Shown here one piece after another: positions 53,201 through 62,589 of a stretch of 64,000 nucleotides of DNA (position 1 is the first letter of the stretch; every line of letters starts with the position of its first letter). The DNA is from Bacteroides intestinalis (lineage in GTDB: Bacteria; Bacteroidota; Bacteroidia; Bacteroidales; Bacteroidaceae). The translations under genes were made by a program, and so were the position numbers. The notes beneath the pieces were generated by a model that worked only from the letters and a program-made list of their open reading frames with translations, ran no database searches and was not told the DNA's origin. Where the stretch lies: positions 1 to 64,000 of the forward strand of contig NZ_QRZF01000013.1 in assembly GCF_003464595.1 (NCBI RefSeq), in the 5' to 3' direction.

Positions 53201-54321
53201 ACAGCGGCATCGGCATCCCTGCGGAAGAGAAGAAACATATTTTTGAACGTTTCTATCAGATACATAACGACTTGAACAAATCTAGTGTAGGGACAGGCAT
53301 CGGCTTACACCTGACTCATTCATTAGTGGAATTGCATCACGGCGACATTCGCGTGGAAGACAATCCGGACGGTACATTGGGCACACGTTTCATCATTCGG
53401 TTGCCGCTGGGATGTGAACATTTGCGCCCAGAAGAAATGGAACACAACGAAAAGAGCAATGTTATCTATACACAGGCAATGCCAATCACTTTGCCCATAG
53501 AAGAGACGGACGATGCTAAAGATGCAGCAACACGTACCCGAACCAAATATCGCGTACTCGTAGTAGAAGATGATGAGGAAATACGCCACTACATCTCTCA
53601 GGAACTGACCAACGACTACTATATGATGGAAGGTTGCAATGGAAAAGAAGCGTTGGAAATGATATTTAAACGGACACCCGACTTGGTGATAAGCGATATC
53701 ATGATGCCGGAAATGGATGGGCTCACCTTATGCCGCAAAATAAAACAGAATGTAAACCTCAACTATATACCGGTTATCTTACTCACTGCCAAGACACGGG
53801 AAGAGGATAATATCGAAGGACTTGAGACAGGAGCGGACGCTTACCTGACAAAACCTTTCAATATTGAAATACTACGCAAAACAGTAAGAAACCTTATCCG
53901 TAACCGAGAGCGTTTACGCAATAACTTCAGCGGCCAGCAGACCCAAGAAGACAAGCTGGAAAAGATTACAGCTCAATCACCGGACGACAAGTTAATGGAA
54001 CGTGTCATGAAAGTAATAAATGAGAATCTTTCCAATCCGAACCTGACGGTGGAAATGCTCTGCGAGCAAATAGGTATCAGCCGTGTGCATCTGCATCGGA
54101 AACTAAAAGAATTGACCAATCAGACCACACGCAATTTTATCCGAAATGTGAGATTGAAACAAGCTGCCACACTTTTGTCTGAGAAGCGATATACAGTAAC
54201 AGAGGCAGCAGCCTTGACCGGTTTTACCGACCCCAATAACTTCTCTACTGCATTTAAAGAACTTTATGGAGTGCCGCCCAGTGCATATATGAAAGAACAT
54301 TTGGGAGAAAAAGCACCGTAA
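50275..54321 (+). CDS. Hybrid two-component system regulator (HTCS)
   Basis: A 1348-residue one-protein two-component system. After a signal peptide (about 1-20, LGYGQS) come two-component-regulator propeller repeats (about 30-660, with DRNGMIWIATEDGLNRYD and related motifs), a Y_Y_Y domain (about 690-755), a membrane helix (about 765-787), HisKA with H822 in NISHEIRTPMSLI, HATPase (FKFTPENGSVD), a receiver with D1141 in VISDIMMPEMDG, and an AraC DNA-binding domain (about 1240-1345, LTVEMLCEQIGISRVHLHRKL). The periplasmic part binds an oligosaccharide and switches on the locus. It is convergent with the PUL genes. Confidence 0.95.
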   Translation: MKDTLTLLLLLFMPLLGYGQSCRLFTTDRELSSSLINKIFQDRNGMIWIATEDGLNRYDGAKFTIYKYQAGDKHSLAHNYVRTLAEDSKGHLFVGTYNGIQMYNPATDNFTPPATWEDEKPFESTIIDILERKNGEIWVSGNVLCSLTINEKKGRLTVRNLKLPIPTSMTDYIIEDQNQSIWMIRGDNGIYKLDTDSKVTHYLGSEKGASIVSICHDSQGNIFAAAMGKGLLKYDKKTDSFISIPYEGKTNLPVKTLCSSSQDELYIGTDGRGIKIFNNRTQQITDYAFENTYFNSSTSKVHSILKDNTGNFWLAIYQKGVMLIPAQVNSFKYLGYRSIDKNIIGSNCITAMHKDRNGIMWVGTDNDGIYAITKGGTQKAHFRVTDESSSVPSTVMNLYEDSEQNLWCGSFINGMGKLDKATGHCTYRRDLLDEDGKHVQRVYDFAEDKYKRLWIATMGSGLFYLDLMNERLVYHEKINAQVNKWISCLYYSKDNKLYAGTYDGINCIDLNTDEFKMQKLLSKHIIISIYEDFQGTIWIGSSNGLFCWVPKTQKLSTYTTANGLPSDAIYAIQGDGQGHLWISTNAGISQFHPESGRFINYYVGDGLQGNEFSKNASYKDREGIIWFGGMNGITYFNPQEITNPAKKWNIRITDFYLHNQSVRKGMKSGGYEIIDRPVFEAKEFQLSHFDNAFSIEFSTQELNSPERVTYLYAMNNGPWIALPAGTHRVSFSNLTPGTYRFRVKAMDYTIYSDVKEVMIYIHPAWWATGWAKLLYFLIALAVIGGVIAQIRHHYCMRQEMMQHVHAEQLNEAKLQFFINISHEIRTPMSLIISPLQKLMDNDTDNLRQKAYRMIYRNAERILRLVNQLMDIRKIDKGQMSLVFRETEITGFINDLCETFAEQALKKKITLTFHHPEEEKLKLWVDPANFDKIIMNILSNAFKFTPENGSVDIYLTTGEDKNMYDSLQHYAEIIIADSGIGIPAEEKKHIFERFYQIHNDLNKSSVGTGIGLHLTHSLVELHHGDIRVEDNPDGTLGTRFIIRLPLGCEHLRPEEMEHNEKSNVIYTQAMPITLPIEETDDAKDAATRTRTKYRVLVVEDDEEIRHYISQELTNDYYMMEGCNGKEALEMIFKRTPDLVISDIMMPEMDGLTLCRKIKQNVNLNYIPVILLTAKTREEDNIEGLETGADAYLTKPFNIEILRKTVRNLIRNRERLRNNFSGQQTQEDKLEKITAQSPDDKLMERVMKVINENLSNPNLTVEMLCEQIGISRVHLHRKLKELTNQTTRNFIRNVRLKQAATLLSEKRYTVTEAAALTGFTDPNNFSTAFKELYGVPPSAYMKEHLGEKAP

Positions 54322-54367
54322 GGTAAGTAAGAATAGATATCAGCTGGTGCAAGTATAGAACTATAAT

Positions 54368-54412
54368 AAACATTGGCATCGTTGAAGTTAAACTTTGAGG
54401 ATGCCAATGTTT
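54368..54412. terminator. Bidirectional terminator
   Basis: AAACATTGGCATC (54368-54380) pairs perfectly with GATGCCAATGTTT (54400-54412). It lies between the convergent HTCS and DUF1080 genes. Confidence 0.78.
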
Positions 54413-54419
54413 AACTTTC

Positions 54420-55220
54420 TTATAACACAGTTTTCGGTATCTCTGTAATAGGTTCTATTGAAATCTCTTTTATAAACAGTTCCGCACCCTCTGATTGCAA
54501 TTGCAACCTTCCGGAAGTAAGCGGATGAATGGAACCATTATCGCAAGAGCAGATATCTTCGTTCACCATCACTGTCACCCCGTTAACTACATGAACTGCC
54601 GTTTGCCCCAAACAATATAATTCCAACGTATTCCATTCGCCCAACGGCTTTTCAGCATGTTGCCTTTTCCTTATCATACGTCTGTTCACCCGTTGTCCAA
54701 AACGTACCTTTTCAGCTTTAGGATCATATACATATACTCCCTTTTCACTTTTTACCTTGGCACTGCACTCTACGCTGTCTACCATCAGAAAAGTATCCCC
54801 CGGATTATCATGCATCATTTGACATTCAACAGAAGCCATCCACGTACCGAATGCAGTCCCCAAAGGCCCATAGCCATGATACAGAAGTCCGCCATTACGT
54901 TCCAAGGTCACTTTGTCTCCCCATTTATAAACCACCCGCAGATGATAATTCCCGAAGGATTCTTTGGTAGCAAGGGAACCGTGAACCTCACCCGATATAC
55001 GAATCATTTTATATCCGTCAACGGTCACAACAGAGAATACATTATCCGTAGTCGCCGTTTTACCCAATTCCTCGTGCCCTGGAAAAGTCGGACCGATATA
55101 CTTATCCCAGTTTTCAAGATTTTCTCCGTTAAAAAGACTTTTCCAGCTCTCTTTTTGACTCCATGATATTCCCAAAATACCACCGAGCAATATGACTATA
55201 AATATAGCAACATTCCTCAT
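54420..55220 (-). CDS. Secreted DUF1080-domain protein
   Basis: A 266-residue protein with a signal peptide (about 1-21, ISWSQ). Most of it is a DUF1080 beta-jelly-roll domain (SLFNGENLENW at the start, GRLQLQSEGAELFIKEISIEPI at the end). The DUF1080 family is also described as 3-keto-disaccharide hydrolase, related in fold to concanavalin-like lectins. No catalytic residue could be assigned by eye. It is the last gene of the minus-strand PUL, directly after a broken DUF1080 gene. Confidence 0.85.
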   Translation of the reverse strand: MRNVAIFIVILLGGILGISWSQKESWKSLFNGENLENWDKYIGPTFPGHEELGKTATTDNVFSVVTVDGYKMIRISGEVHGSLATKESFGNYHLRVVYKWGDKVTLERNGGLLYHGYGPLGTAFGTWMASVECQMMHDNPGDTFLMVDSVECSAKVKSEKGVYVYDPKAEKVRFGQRVNRRMIRKRQHAEKPLGEWNTLELYCLGQTAVHVVNGVTVMVNEDICSCDNGSIHPLTSGRLQLQSEGAELFIKEISIEPITEIPKTVL

Positions 55221-55227
55221 TTTACAA

Positions 55228-55939
55228 TCAAAGTTTCTTTATCCAAATATCTTTGAACCGAATTAGTAACTCATCCCCATTATGGAGCTGAAGTGCAATA
55301 TGTCCACTTTGTCCTACACGACGTTTTTGATGCACAGTATCATCCAGAGTACCAGTAGCATCCCAATCAGTACACACAATTCCATTTACAAGTGTCCGGA
55401 TATGCATGCCCTTGCATATAAGAAGTCATTCCATCCCCATCTTTTGCATATTTGAATAAGTACTTTTCTGGTTTATATTCCTCCGGCATATTCCAGTCGG
55501 GAAGTCTGGGATGTATCCAACACCGCACTCCGGTCGTTTCATCATAAATAAGCCCTGTACGCCAGAACATGTCAGAAGGATTGATATCCACCTGCGGACC
55601 GTCCATCCGCCTTCAGTCAGGGAATCATACCGACATCGAAAATCCAGGCCACTATTACCGAGAGAATCCGGATAGGCTTGAAATTTTAAATTTAGCTCAA
55701 AATCCGTAAATACTAGTTCTGATGCTAACCAAACATGATGGTGTTCCTTCTTTCCGATAGAATTACATTAAGATAGTACTCTCGTCAATGATCCAAAATG
55801 TTTTATTACTGTCCTGCTGTTGACATTGTACCATCCACCCCGAAAGGTTTTTCCCATTGAAAAGAGATTCCCTTTCATTCTGTTGGGCAGTGGCTGTCAA
55901 ATACGCACCCAGCAGAATGAACAAAACAAGAGCTTTCAT
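55228..55939 (-). pseudogene. Frameshifted DUF1080 gene
   Basis: From ATG 55939 the frame reads MKALVLFILLGAYLTATAQQ, a signal peptide, then SLFNGKNLSGWMVQCQQQ before meeting a stop. Other frames continue the same protein: ELVFTDFELNLKFQAYPDSL; then MDGPQVDINPSDMFWRTGLI to near 55367; then HQKRRVGQSGHIALQLHNGD and IRFKDIWIKKL, ending with a TGA at 55228-55230. At least three frame changes are needed. The ATG overlaps the upstream TGA (ATGA), so it was formerly coupled to the fusion gene. Confidence 0.85.
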
Positions 55940-57963
55940 TTCAGTTCTTCTATTTCAATATCCTTATACCATATTTCCGAAGCCTTTCCTTCATGAATTT
56001 GAAGGGCAATGTGACCATCCTGACTTACAGTTGTACCGATACCTTCGAATGGTTCATCAGTATAGGGCTCTATATAGTCCGTTGTCTTTACACCGTTCAG
56101 CCAAATGCGGATACGCGGACCTTCGCATCGAATAATATAGTCATTCCATTCATTAGCCTTATAATCCACGGGAGTTCCCAACTGCATTCCGAGGAAATCC
56201 CAACGGCGTTGTTCATCATAGAGCGCGCCACGCTTCCAAGAAAGAATATCAGCCTGATAGCCAACCATCTCGAATGGACGCTCCAGAATTGTACAAGGCA
56301 TACTTCTGAACTGTACCCCTCCATTATAATTATCATCTGTTGCTTTCACCTTATATTTCAGGCGCAACTCAAAGTTCTTGTATTTACGTATGGTACGTAC
56401 AAACTGGTTATGTTCCAAATCCTTGTCCATTGTTCCGCCTACTATCGCGCGCTTTTCTATCCGGAAATGAGCCATGCTGTTCTCTCCGTCATTTCCTTCC
56501 CAGCCGTCAAAGTCCTTTCCATTGAAAATCTTTGTACCCTTGAAAAGAGTAAGAATATCCATCGGTTGTGAAGTCTCCGATAGGGAAGTAGGCACAAGTG
56601 CCAGATAATGTACATCGGGGAGTGCCTCATTGGCTTTCAACTTTCCCTCCTTATCACGACTTATACCATTCTGTATCCCATGTAATGAAAAAGTCACGTC
56701 TCCTCCATTGGCGATTTTAATGACACCCACCTCTGTTGTCGTATAATCATACCACGTAAATGTCGGTTTGAACAATTTTGCCAACTCTTGTCCGTCGGCA
56801 TCGAGTGTCATCGCACTACCTGCGTAAGGTTGTGAATAACGAATCAGCACTTGATAATTTCCAGGTTTCAGATTGGTCGTCCACGAAATAGTCTGATCCG
56901 GTTTGTTCCACGCGTGAATAGTAGCTTCCGTACCGTTACCCTGCAAATTCATGTCTGCAGAAAACTTGGCAGTATTCGCATTTAATCTGATAGTATCGCC
57001 TAATTGGGCTTTCTTTTCCTTTACCTTGATTATTTCACCACATATCTTATCTATGTAGTTTACACTCTGGATGAGGTAAGGCATCGGGTTATCAAAGTCA
57101 TGTTCATATTCCAACATCATCAAAGGCTTAACATCATTGTCGCTCAGCGCCTGAAAGATTTCAGAAAGGCGGCCCTTACCTGTACCGCAAGGAACATCCA
57201 GACCATGAGGGCCTCGTTCACTGACATCACGCATGTGGAAATGATACAGCTTTCCTGTTTCATCAATATAACGTTTGGCTATCTCATACGTGTCAAAACC
57301 TCCACGCATATAGTGACCGATATCCACCGAAGCCCCTATGCAGGGACCATAGTTTTTCGTGTCCTCAACTGTAAAATCTGGATTCCAATAAGATGCAGCT
57401 TTCGGATGATTAGTGAAGACCATCTTCACGTCATATTTATTCAGAATATCTTCATAATAAGAAACGGGCTTGCCACCATTATTCGCACGGCGGGGGTCTG
57501 TGACAATCATCCATCCCATCTCTTTGCAGAACTTCACCACATCCTCAAAACCTTTGCCGCTTCCATCCATCCAGTAATAGATAGACTCACATTTTATACC
57601 GCTTGCTGCAAGTTTCTGTTTGATACGGTCCATCCACTCTTGGGGCATTCCTGCATAGATTCCCTGGGTGGTTTCCGGGCTGATTCGTGCTCCAATAGTT
57701 GCTTCAATATAATGCAATCCTAAAGCACGAGTAAGGTCTATTCCCTCAAAAAAAGTATATTTATGAAATGAATAAAACTGCATTCCAACTTTCCATCCCA
57801 ATTTTTCCGCATTGGGGCAACCGTCGGCCAAACGGCCATAGCAATTGTAGGGCGACTGGACTATTTTATTCAAATTTAGATTTTCGGCAGCTTGTCCGTA
57901 TGACTTTGCGCCGAATCCAAGCATTAAACACACTAATAGTAGTGATAGAGAAAATGTTTTCAT
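55936..57963 (-). CDS. TIM-barrel isomerase-like/DUF1080 fusion
   Basis: A 675-residue secreted protein with a signal peptide (about 1-23, SYGQ). Three parts follow: a sugar-phosphate-isomerase/AP-endonuclease-2-like TIM barrel (about 50-315, KVGMQFYSFHKYTFFEGI, ASVDIGHYMRGG and YHFHMRDV, which carry candidate metal ligands), a small beta-sandwich (about 320-465, IHAWNKPDQTISWTTNLKPG), and a DUF1080 domain (about 475-675, IFNGKDFDGWEGND to HIALQIHEGKASEIWYKDI). An isomerase domain fused to DUF1080 in an exported protein suggests action on a keto-sugar released outside. The TGA overlaps the ATG of the broken gene. Confidence 0.88.
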   Translation of the reverse strand: MKTFSLSLLLVCLMLGFGAKSYGQAAENLNLNKIVQSPYNCYGRLADGCPNAEKLGWKVGMQFYSFHKYTFFEGIDLTRALGLHYIEATIGARISPETTQGIYAGMPQEWMDRIKQKLAASGIKCESIYYWMDGSGKGFEDVVKFCKEMGWMIVTDPRRANNGGKPVSYYEDILNKYDVKMVFTNHPKAASYWNPDFTVEDTKNYGPCIGASVDIGHYMRGGFDTYEIAKRYIDETGKLYHFHMRDVSERGPHGLDVPCGTGKGRLSEIFQALSDNDVKPLMMLEYEHDFDNPMPYLIQSVNYIDKICGEIIKVKEKKAQLGDTIRLNANTAKFSADMNLQGNGTEATIHAWNKPDQTISWTTNLKPGNYQVLIRYSQPYAGSAMTLDADGQELAKLFKPTFTWYDYTTTEVGVIKIANGGDVTFSLHGIQNGISRDKEGKLKANEALPDVHYLALVPTSLSETSQPMDILTLFKGTKIFNGKDFDGWEGNDGENSMAHFRIEKRAIVGGTMDKDLEHNQFVRTIRKYKNFELRLKYKVKATDDNYNGGVQFRSMPCTILERPFEMVGYQADILSWKRGALYDEQRRWDFLGMQLGTPVDYKANEWNDYIIRCEGPRIRIWLNGVKTTDYIEPYTDEPFEGIGTTVSQDGHIALQIHEGKASEIWYKDIEIEELK

Positions 57964-58073
57964 GATAATTAGTTATTTATTTTGTTATTACGATTATGAA
58001 TTTCATATTGTTGACTACAAATATACGAAGGCTGCGAAAAAAAATAGCCGTCAAAACGTTACATATATCTTTA

Positions 58074-59873
58074 TCAACGTTGCGTATTGGGCTTGTTACC
58101 CACATAATAGCTAAAATCATCCACATCTATGTAGCCTTTAGCCTCTTTGTTATTGTAGGTACAAATGCCTATCATATCACCTCTGAAATTTGCCGTTTTC
58201 ATTCTGAATTCTTCTCCAAAAGGAATAAAAGTCTTATCATCAAGGCTGTATAGAAAGTGTTGCCCTTCCGTGGTATATTGTTTACTTTCATCCCGTTCTT
58301 CGAATCCTGAAACGGAACGGATATATATCGTCCCGACTCCTTCCGGCAGGGGGGTACTGTTTATCACTTGTCCGTTCTTCTCGTAAATCACATGTTTGCC
58401 ATTTTTCAGATATTGAATTCCGCAGAGTGCATAATCTATTCCTCCGTTAAAATGTACCATTCCGCCCTTTTGCCCTTCCGACATGCCCGAAATATCCATT
58501 TTTACCGTTACAGCCACCGTGTCTGAACTCATGTAGCGTTGTTCAATCGTATTGGCTGCCAGAAAGAGGGAATCCGTACCGTTTGCTGTGGCTCCGGCAT
58601 ATAGGCGTAAAAAACCGGGACGTTCCGTTAAAGACCAACGCTCGTTGTCTGGCTGGTGATTCCAGGCCCAGAAATGCTTCAATTCCGATGAAGAGAAATC
58701 ATCACTACCATGGGGCAGGAAAGAAGCGGATGATGCTATCGGTTTAGGAAGTCTCCAGTTCATTTTGCCATAGCCGTCCTCTATAGAATCACCTATAATG
58801 GGCCAGTCTTCTATCCAGGTCACCGGCAACAGACAAGGAGTACGCCCGTCAGAACCGTAACGGTTGAACTGCGCTATCCAGAACCAGCGTCCGTCAGGCG
58901 TATCCACAAAACCGCCTTGTCCCGGCAGTTCCTGTTTGTAGGGATTGACATGAAGGTCAATGCGTCTCATTTCGTATTCACCGATATCCCCTGGTTTGCC
59001 GGGGGTACCGTCTTTCTTTGTTCCGTAAATGTTCTTGGAGCGATAGATATAAGTACCGGCACCTTTACCGCCCTCCAGAAACTCTATATGCACTATATAG
59101 TAATATCCGTTGCGCTTGTATATCTTATTCCCCTCAGTAGAATAATTAGGGCTATACAGCGTCCCTCCCTTAGGGTATTCATACACGATATTGCGTACTT
59201 TCATGTGTTCCACATCCGCATCCAGCAGTTGGGTACCGTCAGGAGTCATCTCGAACAGATAGCCGTACCATATCTTCCCAGGATTACTGCTCACGAGATA
59301 AGCCTTTCCATCTTCAGCCCATACAGGGCATGGGTCGGTCCATCCGGCTAACATCAAGGGCTTACCGTTCTTATCTCTCAAAGCGCAAATGTCCCATTTT
59401 CCTGCCGGGTCTTTTGCTGTTGCCACAAACATTCCATCTGTATAGAGATTTACATATACATAGAACAGTCCATTGTGATAACGTATGGAAGGCGCATACA
59501 CTCCACCATTATAACGCATCATTTGCTTATAAGAAAAGGCATCATTGATTTCTGACAAATCATTAAACACTCCCCCTATTATCTTCCAATTTACGAGATC
59601 CTTCGAATGAAGTACCGTCACTCCTGGTGAAGTCTCGAAAGTTGAGGATACCATATAATATTCATCTCCCACACGGATAGGATCGGGATCGCTGAAATCT
59701 GCTGCGAGAATAGGGTTCCGGTAAGTACCGTCACCCATATCTCCCCAGTAACCGTTTTGTCTTTGCTCGTTCAAAAGGATATTATCCCTTTCCTGAGTTT
59801 TGCAACCTATAATAGTCATAAGGCAGATGACTATAAGGATTATTTGACGGTGTTCTAAATAATATCTCTTCAT
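58074..59873 (-). CDS. Glycoside hydrolase family 43 lipoprotein
   Basis: A 599-residue lipoprotein with a lipobox IIGC ending at residue 24. The five-bladed propeller (about 45-385) starts with NPILAADFSDPDPIRVGDEY, carrying the catalytic base; GWTDPCPVW holds the second aspartate, and VHIEFLEGG may hold the general acid. The C-terminal part (about 395-599) is a beta-sandwich as in GH43 beta-xylosidase/arabinofuranosidase proteins. It would remove pentose side chains or xylose in the periplasm or at the surface. It is 38 bases after GH95 in the same transcript. Confidence 0.9.
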   Translation of the reverse strand: MKRYYLEHRQIILIVICLMTIIGCKTQERDNILLNEQRQNGYWGDMGDGTYRNPILAADFSDPDPIRVGDEYYMVSSTFETSPGVTVLHSKDLVNWKIIGGVFNDLSEINDAFSYKQMMRYNGGVYAPSIRYHNGLFYVYVNLYTDGMFVATAKDPAGKWDICALRDKNGKPLMLAGWTDPCPVWAEDGKAYLVSSNPGKIWYGYLFEMTPDGTQLLDADVEHMKVRNIVYEYPKGGTLYSPNYSTEGNKIYKRNGYYYIVHIEFLEGGKGAGTYIYRSKNIYGTKKDGTPGKPGDIGEYEMRRIDLHVNPYKQELPGQGGFVDTPDGRWFWIAQFNRYGSDGRTPCLLPVTWIEDWPIIGDSIEDGYGKMNWRLPKPIASSASFLPHGSDDFSSSELKHFWAWNHQPDNERWSLTERPGFLRLYAGATANGTDSLFLAANTIEQRYMSSDTVAVTVKMDISGMSEGQKGGMVHFNGGIDYALCGIQYLKNGKHVIYEKNGQVINSTPLPEGVGTIYIRSVSGFEERDESKQYTTEGQHFLYSLDDKTFIPFGEEFRMKTANFRGDMIGICTYNNKEAKGYIDVDDFSYYVGNKPNTQR

Positions 59874-59911
59874 ACTGTTGTCTTTTGCAAGTCCTACATA
59901 TCAAGAAGCTC

Positions 59912-62347
59912 TCATTGCATTCCATTCCATGACACTTCCAGTTCATAATCACTCCCCGGTTGTGTTTCTATATCATATTCATAAGTACGATACAGTAACG
60001 GTAGTTGAGGTTTTAAATCTTTTGAGACTAAAGGTTCCTGTATTTCGGCAGGAGCATATAATGGATTCGGGCACTCGCCATGAGCTTTCTTTAAATTCTT
60101 ACCTTTCAGCGGGACATATGAACGGATACGCAAAACTCCGCCGATGCGTGAATGAATGTGGGCATGAACAAGTTGTGAGCCTTTCCATTCCATATCCACC
60201 ACAAAACCGCCACGTGCCACTAATCCTTTTACGCTTCCCTCATTCCATGAATCGGGAAGTGCTGGTAGCAGTTGTACCGCACCATCATGGCTTTGCAACA
60301 ACATTTCCGCCACTCCGGCAGTATAGCCGAAGTTGCCGTCAATTTGAAAAGGAGGGTGAGCGTCGAACAGGTTTGGATAGGTTCTTCCTTCGGGATACTC
60401 TTTGGATGAGGCATCGTTAGGTAAAAGGCTCAACATATTTTTGATAATGGTGTAAGCGTGATTGCCATCCAGCATACGCGCCCAAAAGTTTATCTTCCAG
60501 CCGATACTCCATCCGGTGGCCATGTCTCCGCGTTGTTGTAACGTGTTCCGGGCAGCTTGAAACAGTAAGGGGTGTTGATTAGGTGAAATTTGGTTACTGG
60601 GATAAAGTCCGTACAAATGGGATATGTGCCGATGCTCATCTTTCGGGTCGTCTATATCATCTAACCATTCCTGCACTTGGTTATGCCGTCCAATTTGCAT
60701 AGGTGGAAGTTTACGTAACATCTGTTTCAACGAATCTTGAAAAACAGTTGGCTCTCCGAGAATCTGTGCGGCGAGCCATGTATTCCTCAACGCATCGGCT
60801 GCAATTTGGTTGTCCATTGTACATCCGGCAGTAATGGGACCATGTTCAGGAGATACCGAGGGAGCGGTGACCATCCATCCGGTTTCGGGGTGTTCCACTA
60901 AAAAATCCAGATAGAAGCGGGCGGTTCCACGCAAAATGGGATAATATTTTTTCAAGAACTGACGGTCGCCTGTAAACAAATAGTGCTGCCAGATGTGCTG
61001 GGCCAACCATGCACCGCCATTAGGCCACATACCGGCCGCTGCAAAATCTACGGCACCGGCTATCCTCCACAAATCGGTATTGTGATGTGTCATCCATCCT
61101 TGGCATCCATACATGGTACGAGCCGTTTCAGCTCCTGTCACCGCCAAATCTTTCAGCATACTGAACAGTGGCGAGTGACATTCACTCAAATTGGTGACTT
61201 CGGCAGGCCAGTAGTTCATTTCCGTGTTGATATTGATGGTATATTTACTATCCCACGGAGCATGCGTGCTGTGGTTCCATATCCCTTGTAAGTTGGCCGG
61301 TTGTCCACCGGGCTGTGAGGAGGAAATCAACAGGTAACGTCCGAATTGGAAAAGTAAAGCCGCCATAGCTTGATCCTTTCCGTTCTTGAAATCCCGGATG
61401 CGCACAGGAGTTTCCAATTCTGATTGGGCTGAAGCTGGCAACGAAAGGGATACACGGTTGAATTGCTTGCGATAAGCCATAATATGATTTTCCAATGCTT
61501 CATTATAAGGTATGCGCAGAGCACGTTTCAGATATTCTGCCGCCCGTTTGGAAGCATTGCCGCTGATAGTCTTGTAATCTACGAAATTCGTTGCAGCGGA
61601 TATATACAAGGTTGCCTCTGTAGCTCTGGTTACTTCCAACATTTTGTTTGATGTTATTACCACACCATCCGTCTTTACCTGCACCTGACACTCGGCTTTC
61701 AGTGCAGCCTGTACTCCTTCCTGTTCCTGTCCTTCGCACCGTAAAACCAGTTTGCCACCTTTCGTGGTTGGCTGAGATACCAAAGGTGCGGTATGTGAAA
61801 CAGAGAAAGTGAGTGCCCCTGCACGAGAAGCTTGCATATGTAAGATAATGACATTGTCTGTAAAAGAAGTAAAGGCTGTACGCGTATAAGTCACGCTGTC
61901 CACTTTATAACGGATGGTTGCCGTGGCATTTTCCAGATTAAGATCTCGATAAAAATCGGTGGCTTTCTCATGTCCTTGAAAATCTAAATAAAGACTACCC
62001 AATGTCAAATAACTCATGCCATGCCATGGAGTGAAGAAGTGCTCGTCAATCAGGCGTTGCGCCTCGCGATTCTTCTTCTCAAAAATCAATCTTCTGACTT
62101 GCGGAAGCACCTCCAATGCCTTGGAATTGTTGTTATGGTAGGGTGATCCGGCCCAGAAAGTTTCCTCATTCAATTGCAATTCCTCGCGGGCGATTCCGCC
62201 GAACACCATCGCTCCCAAGCGTGAATTGCCCAAAGGTAAAGCTTCGGTCCAGTTATTTGCCGGACGACTGTACCATAGTTTTAGTTCTTGAGCTCTGATA
62301 GAAATAGTGGCAATGCATAGCATTATTAATAAAGTTCCTTTTTTCAT
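59912..62347 (-). CDS. Glycoside hydrolase family 95
   Basis: An 811-residue exported enzyme with a signal peptide (about 1-19, SIRAQ). GH95 enzymes remove alpha-1,2-linked L-fucose, and some act on L-galactose. The N-terminal [18 protein letters not shown], the asparagine pair N372/N374 in [13 protein letters not shown]501 in SVSPEHGP and D670 in IDGNFGY line up with the catalytic residues of the family. It is in one minus-strand unit with GH43. Upstream, the SusD-like gene is separated by a terminator. Confidence 0.93.
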   Translation of the reverse strand: MKKGTLLIMLCIATISIRAQELKLWYSRPANNWTEALPLGNSRLGAMVFGGIAREELQLNEETFWAGSPYHNNNSKALEVLPQVRRLIFEKKNREAQRLIDEHFFTPWHGMSYLTLGSLYLDFQGHEKATDFYRDLNLENATATIRYKVDSVTYTRTAFTSFTDNVIILHMQASRAGALTFSVSHTAPLVSQPTTKGGKLVLRCEGQEQEGVQAALKAECQVQVKTDGVVITSNKMLEVTRATEATLYISAATNFVDYKTISGNASKRAAEYLKRALRIPYNEALENHIMAYRKQFNRVSLSLPASAQSELETPVRIRDFKNGKDQAMAALLFQFGRYLLISSSQPGGQPANLQGIWNHSTHAPWDSKYTININTEMNYWPAEVTNLSECHSPLFSMLKDLAVTGAETARTMYGCQGWMTHHNTDLWRIAGAVDFAAAGMWPNGGAWLAQHIWQHYLFTGDRQFLKKYYPILRGTARFYLDFLVEHPETGWMVTAPSVSPEHGPITAGCTMDNQIAADALRNTWLAAQILGEPTVFQDSLKQMLRKLPPMQIGRHNQVQEWLDDIDDPKDEHRHISHLYGLYPSNQISPNQHPLLFQAARNTLQQRGDMATGWSIGWKINFWARMLDGNHAYTIIKNMLSLLPNDASSKEYPEGRTYPNLFDAHPPFQIDGNFGYTAGVAEMLLQSHDGAVQLLPALPDSWNEGSVKGLVARGGFVVDMEWKGSQLVHAHIHSRIGGVLRIRSYVPLKGKNLKKAHGECPNPLYAPAEIQEPLVSKDLKPQLPLLYRTYEYDIETQPGSDYELEVSWNGMQ

Positions 62348-62470
62348 ATTTACAATTTGTTATCTACAAGATATACATTCTATTTTACATTATTGATCAT
62401 GAATATATATCAAAATTTGTATTATAACAATATAAATTCGATATTATTCTTTTTGTTTTGGTATAAACAA

Positions 62471-62506
62471 AAGTAGGATGAAAACATAAATCTTCTCATC
62501 CTACTT
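62471..62506 (-). terminator. Terminator after the SusD-like gene
   Basis: AAGTAGGATGA (62471-62481) pairs with TCATCCTACTT (62496-62506) across 14 bases. On the minus strand it is followed by TTGTTT. It may separate the susCD transcript from the enzyme genes or cause partial read-through. The rest of 62348-62589 is AT-rich and probably holds the GH95 promoter, which was not resolved. Confidence 0.75.
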
Positions 62507-62589
62507 GTTTTTACCTACAAAACAATTATTCTTTAATCGTTTTACAAGTATGGATAGTTAAAAATACTACTTACCTTCAATAAGTCTGT

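Noticed and set aside
57004-57723. 239-codon open frame antisense to the TIM-barrel/DUF1080 gene
   Set aside because: The minus strand encodes the recognised fusion protein; the antisense frame has no recognisable domain.
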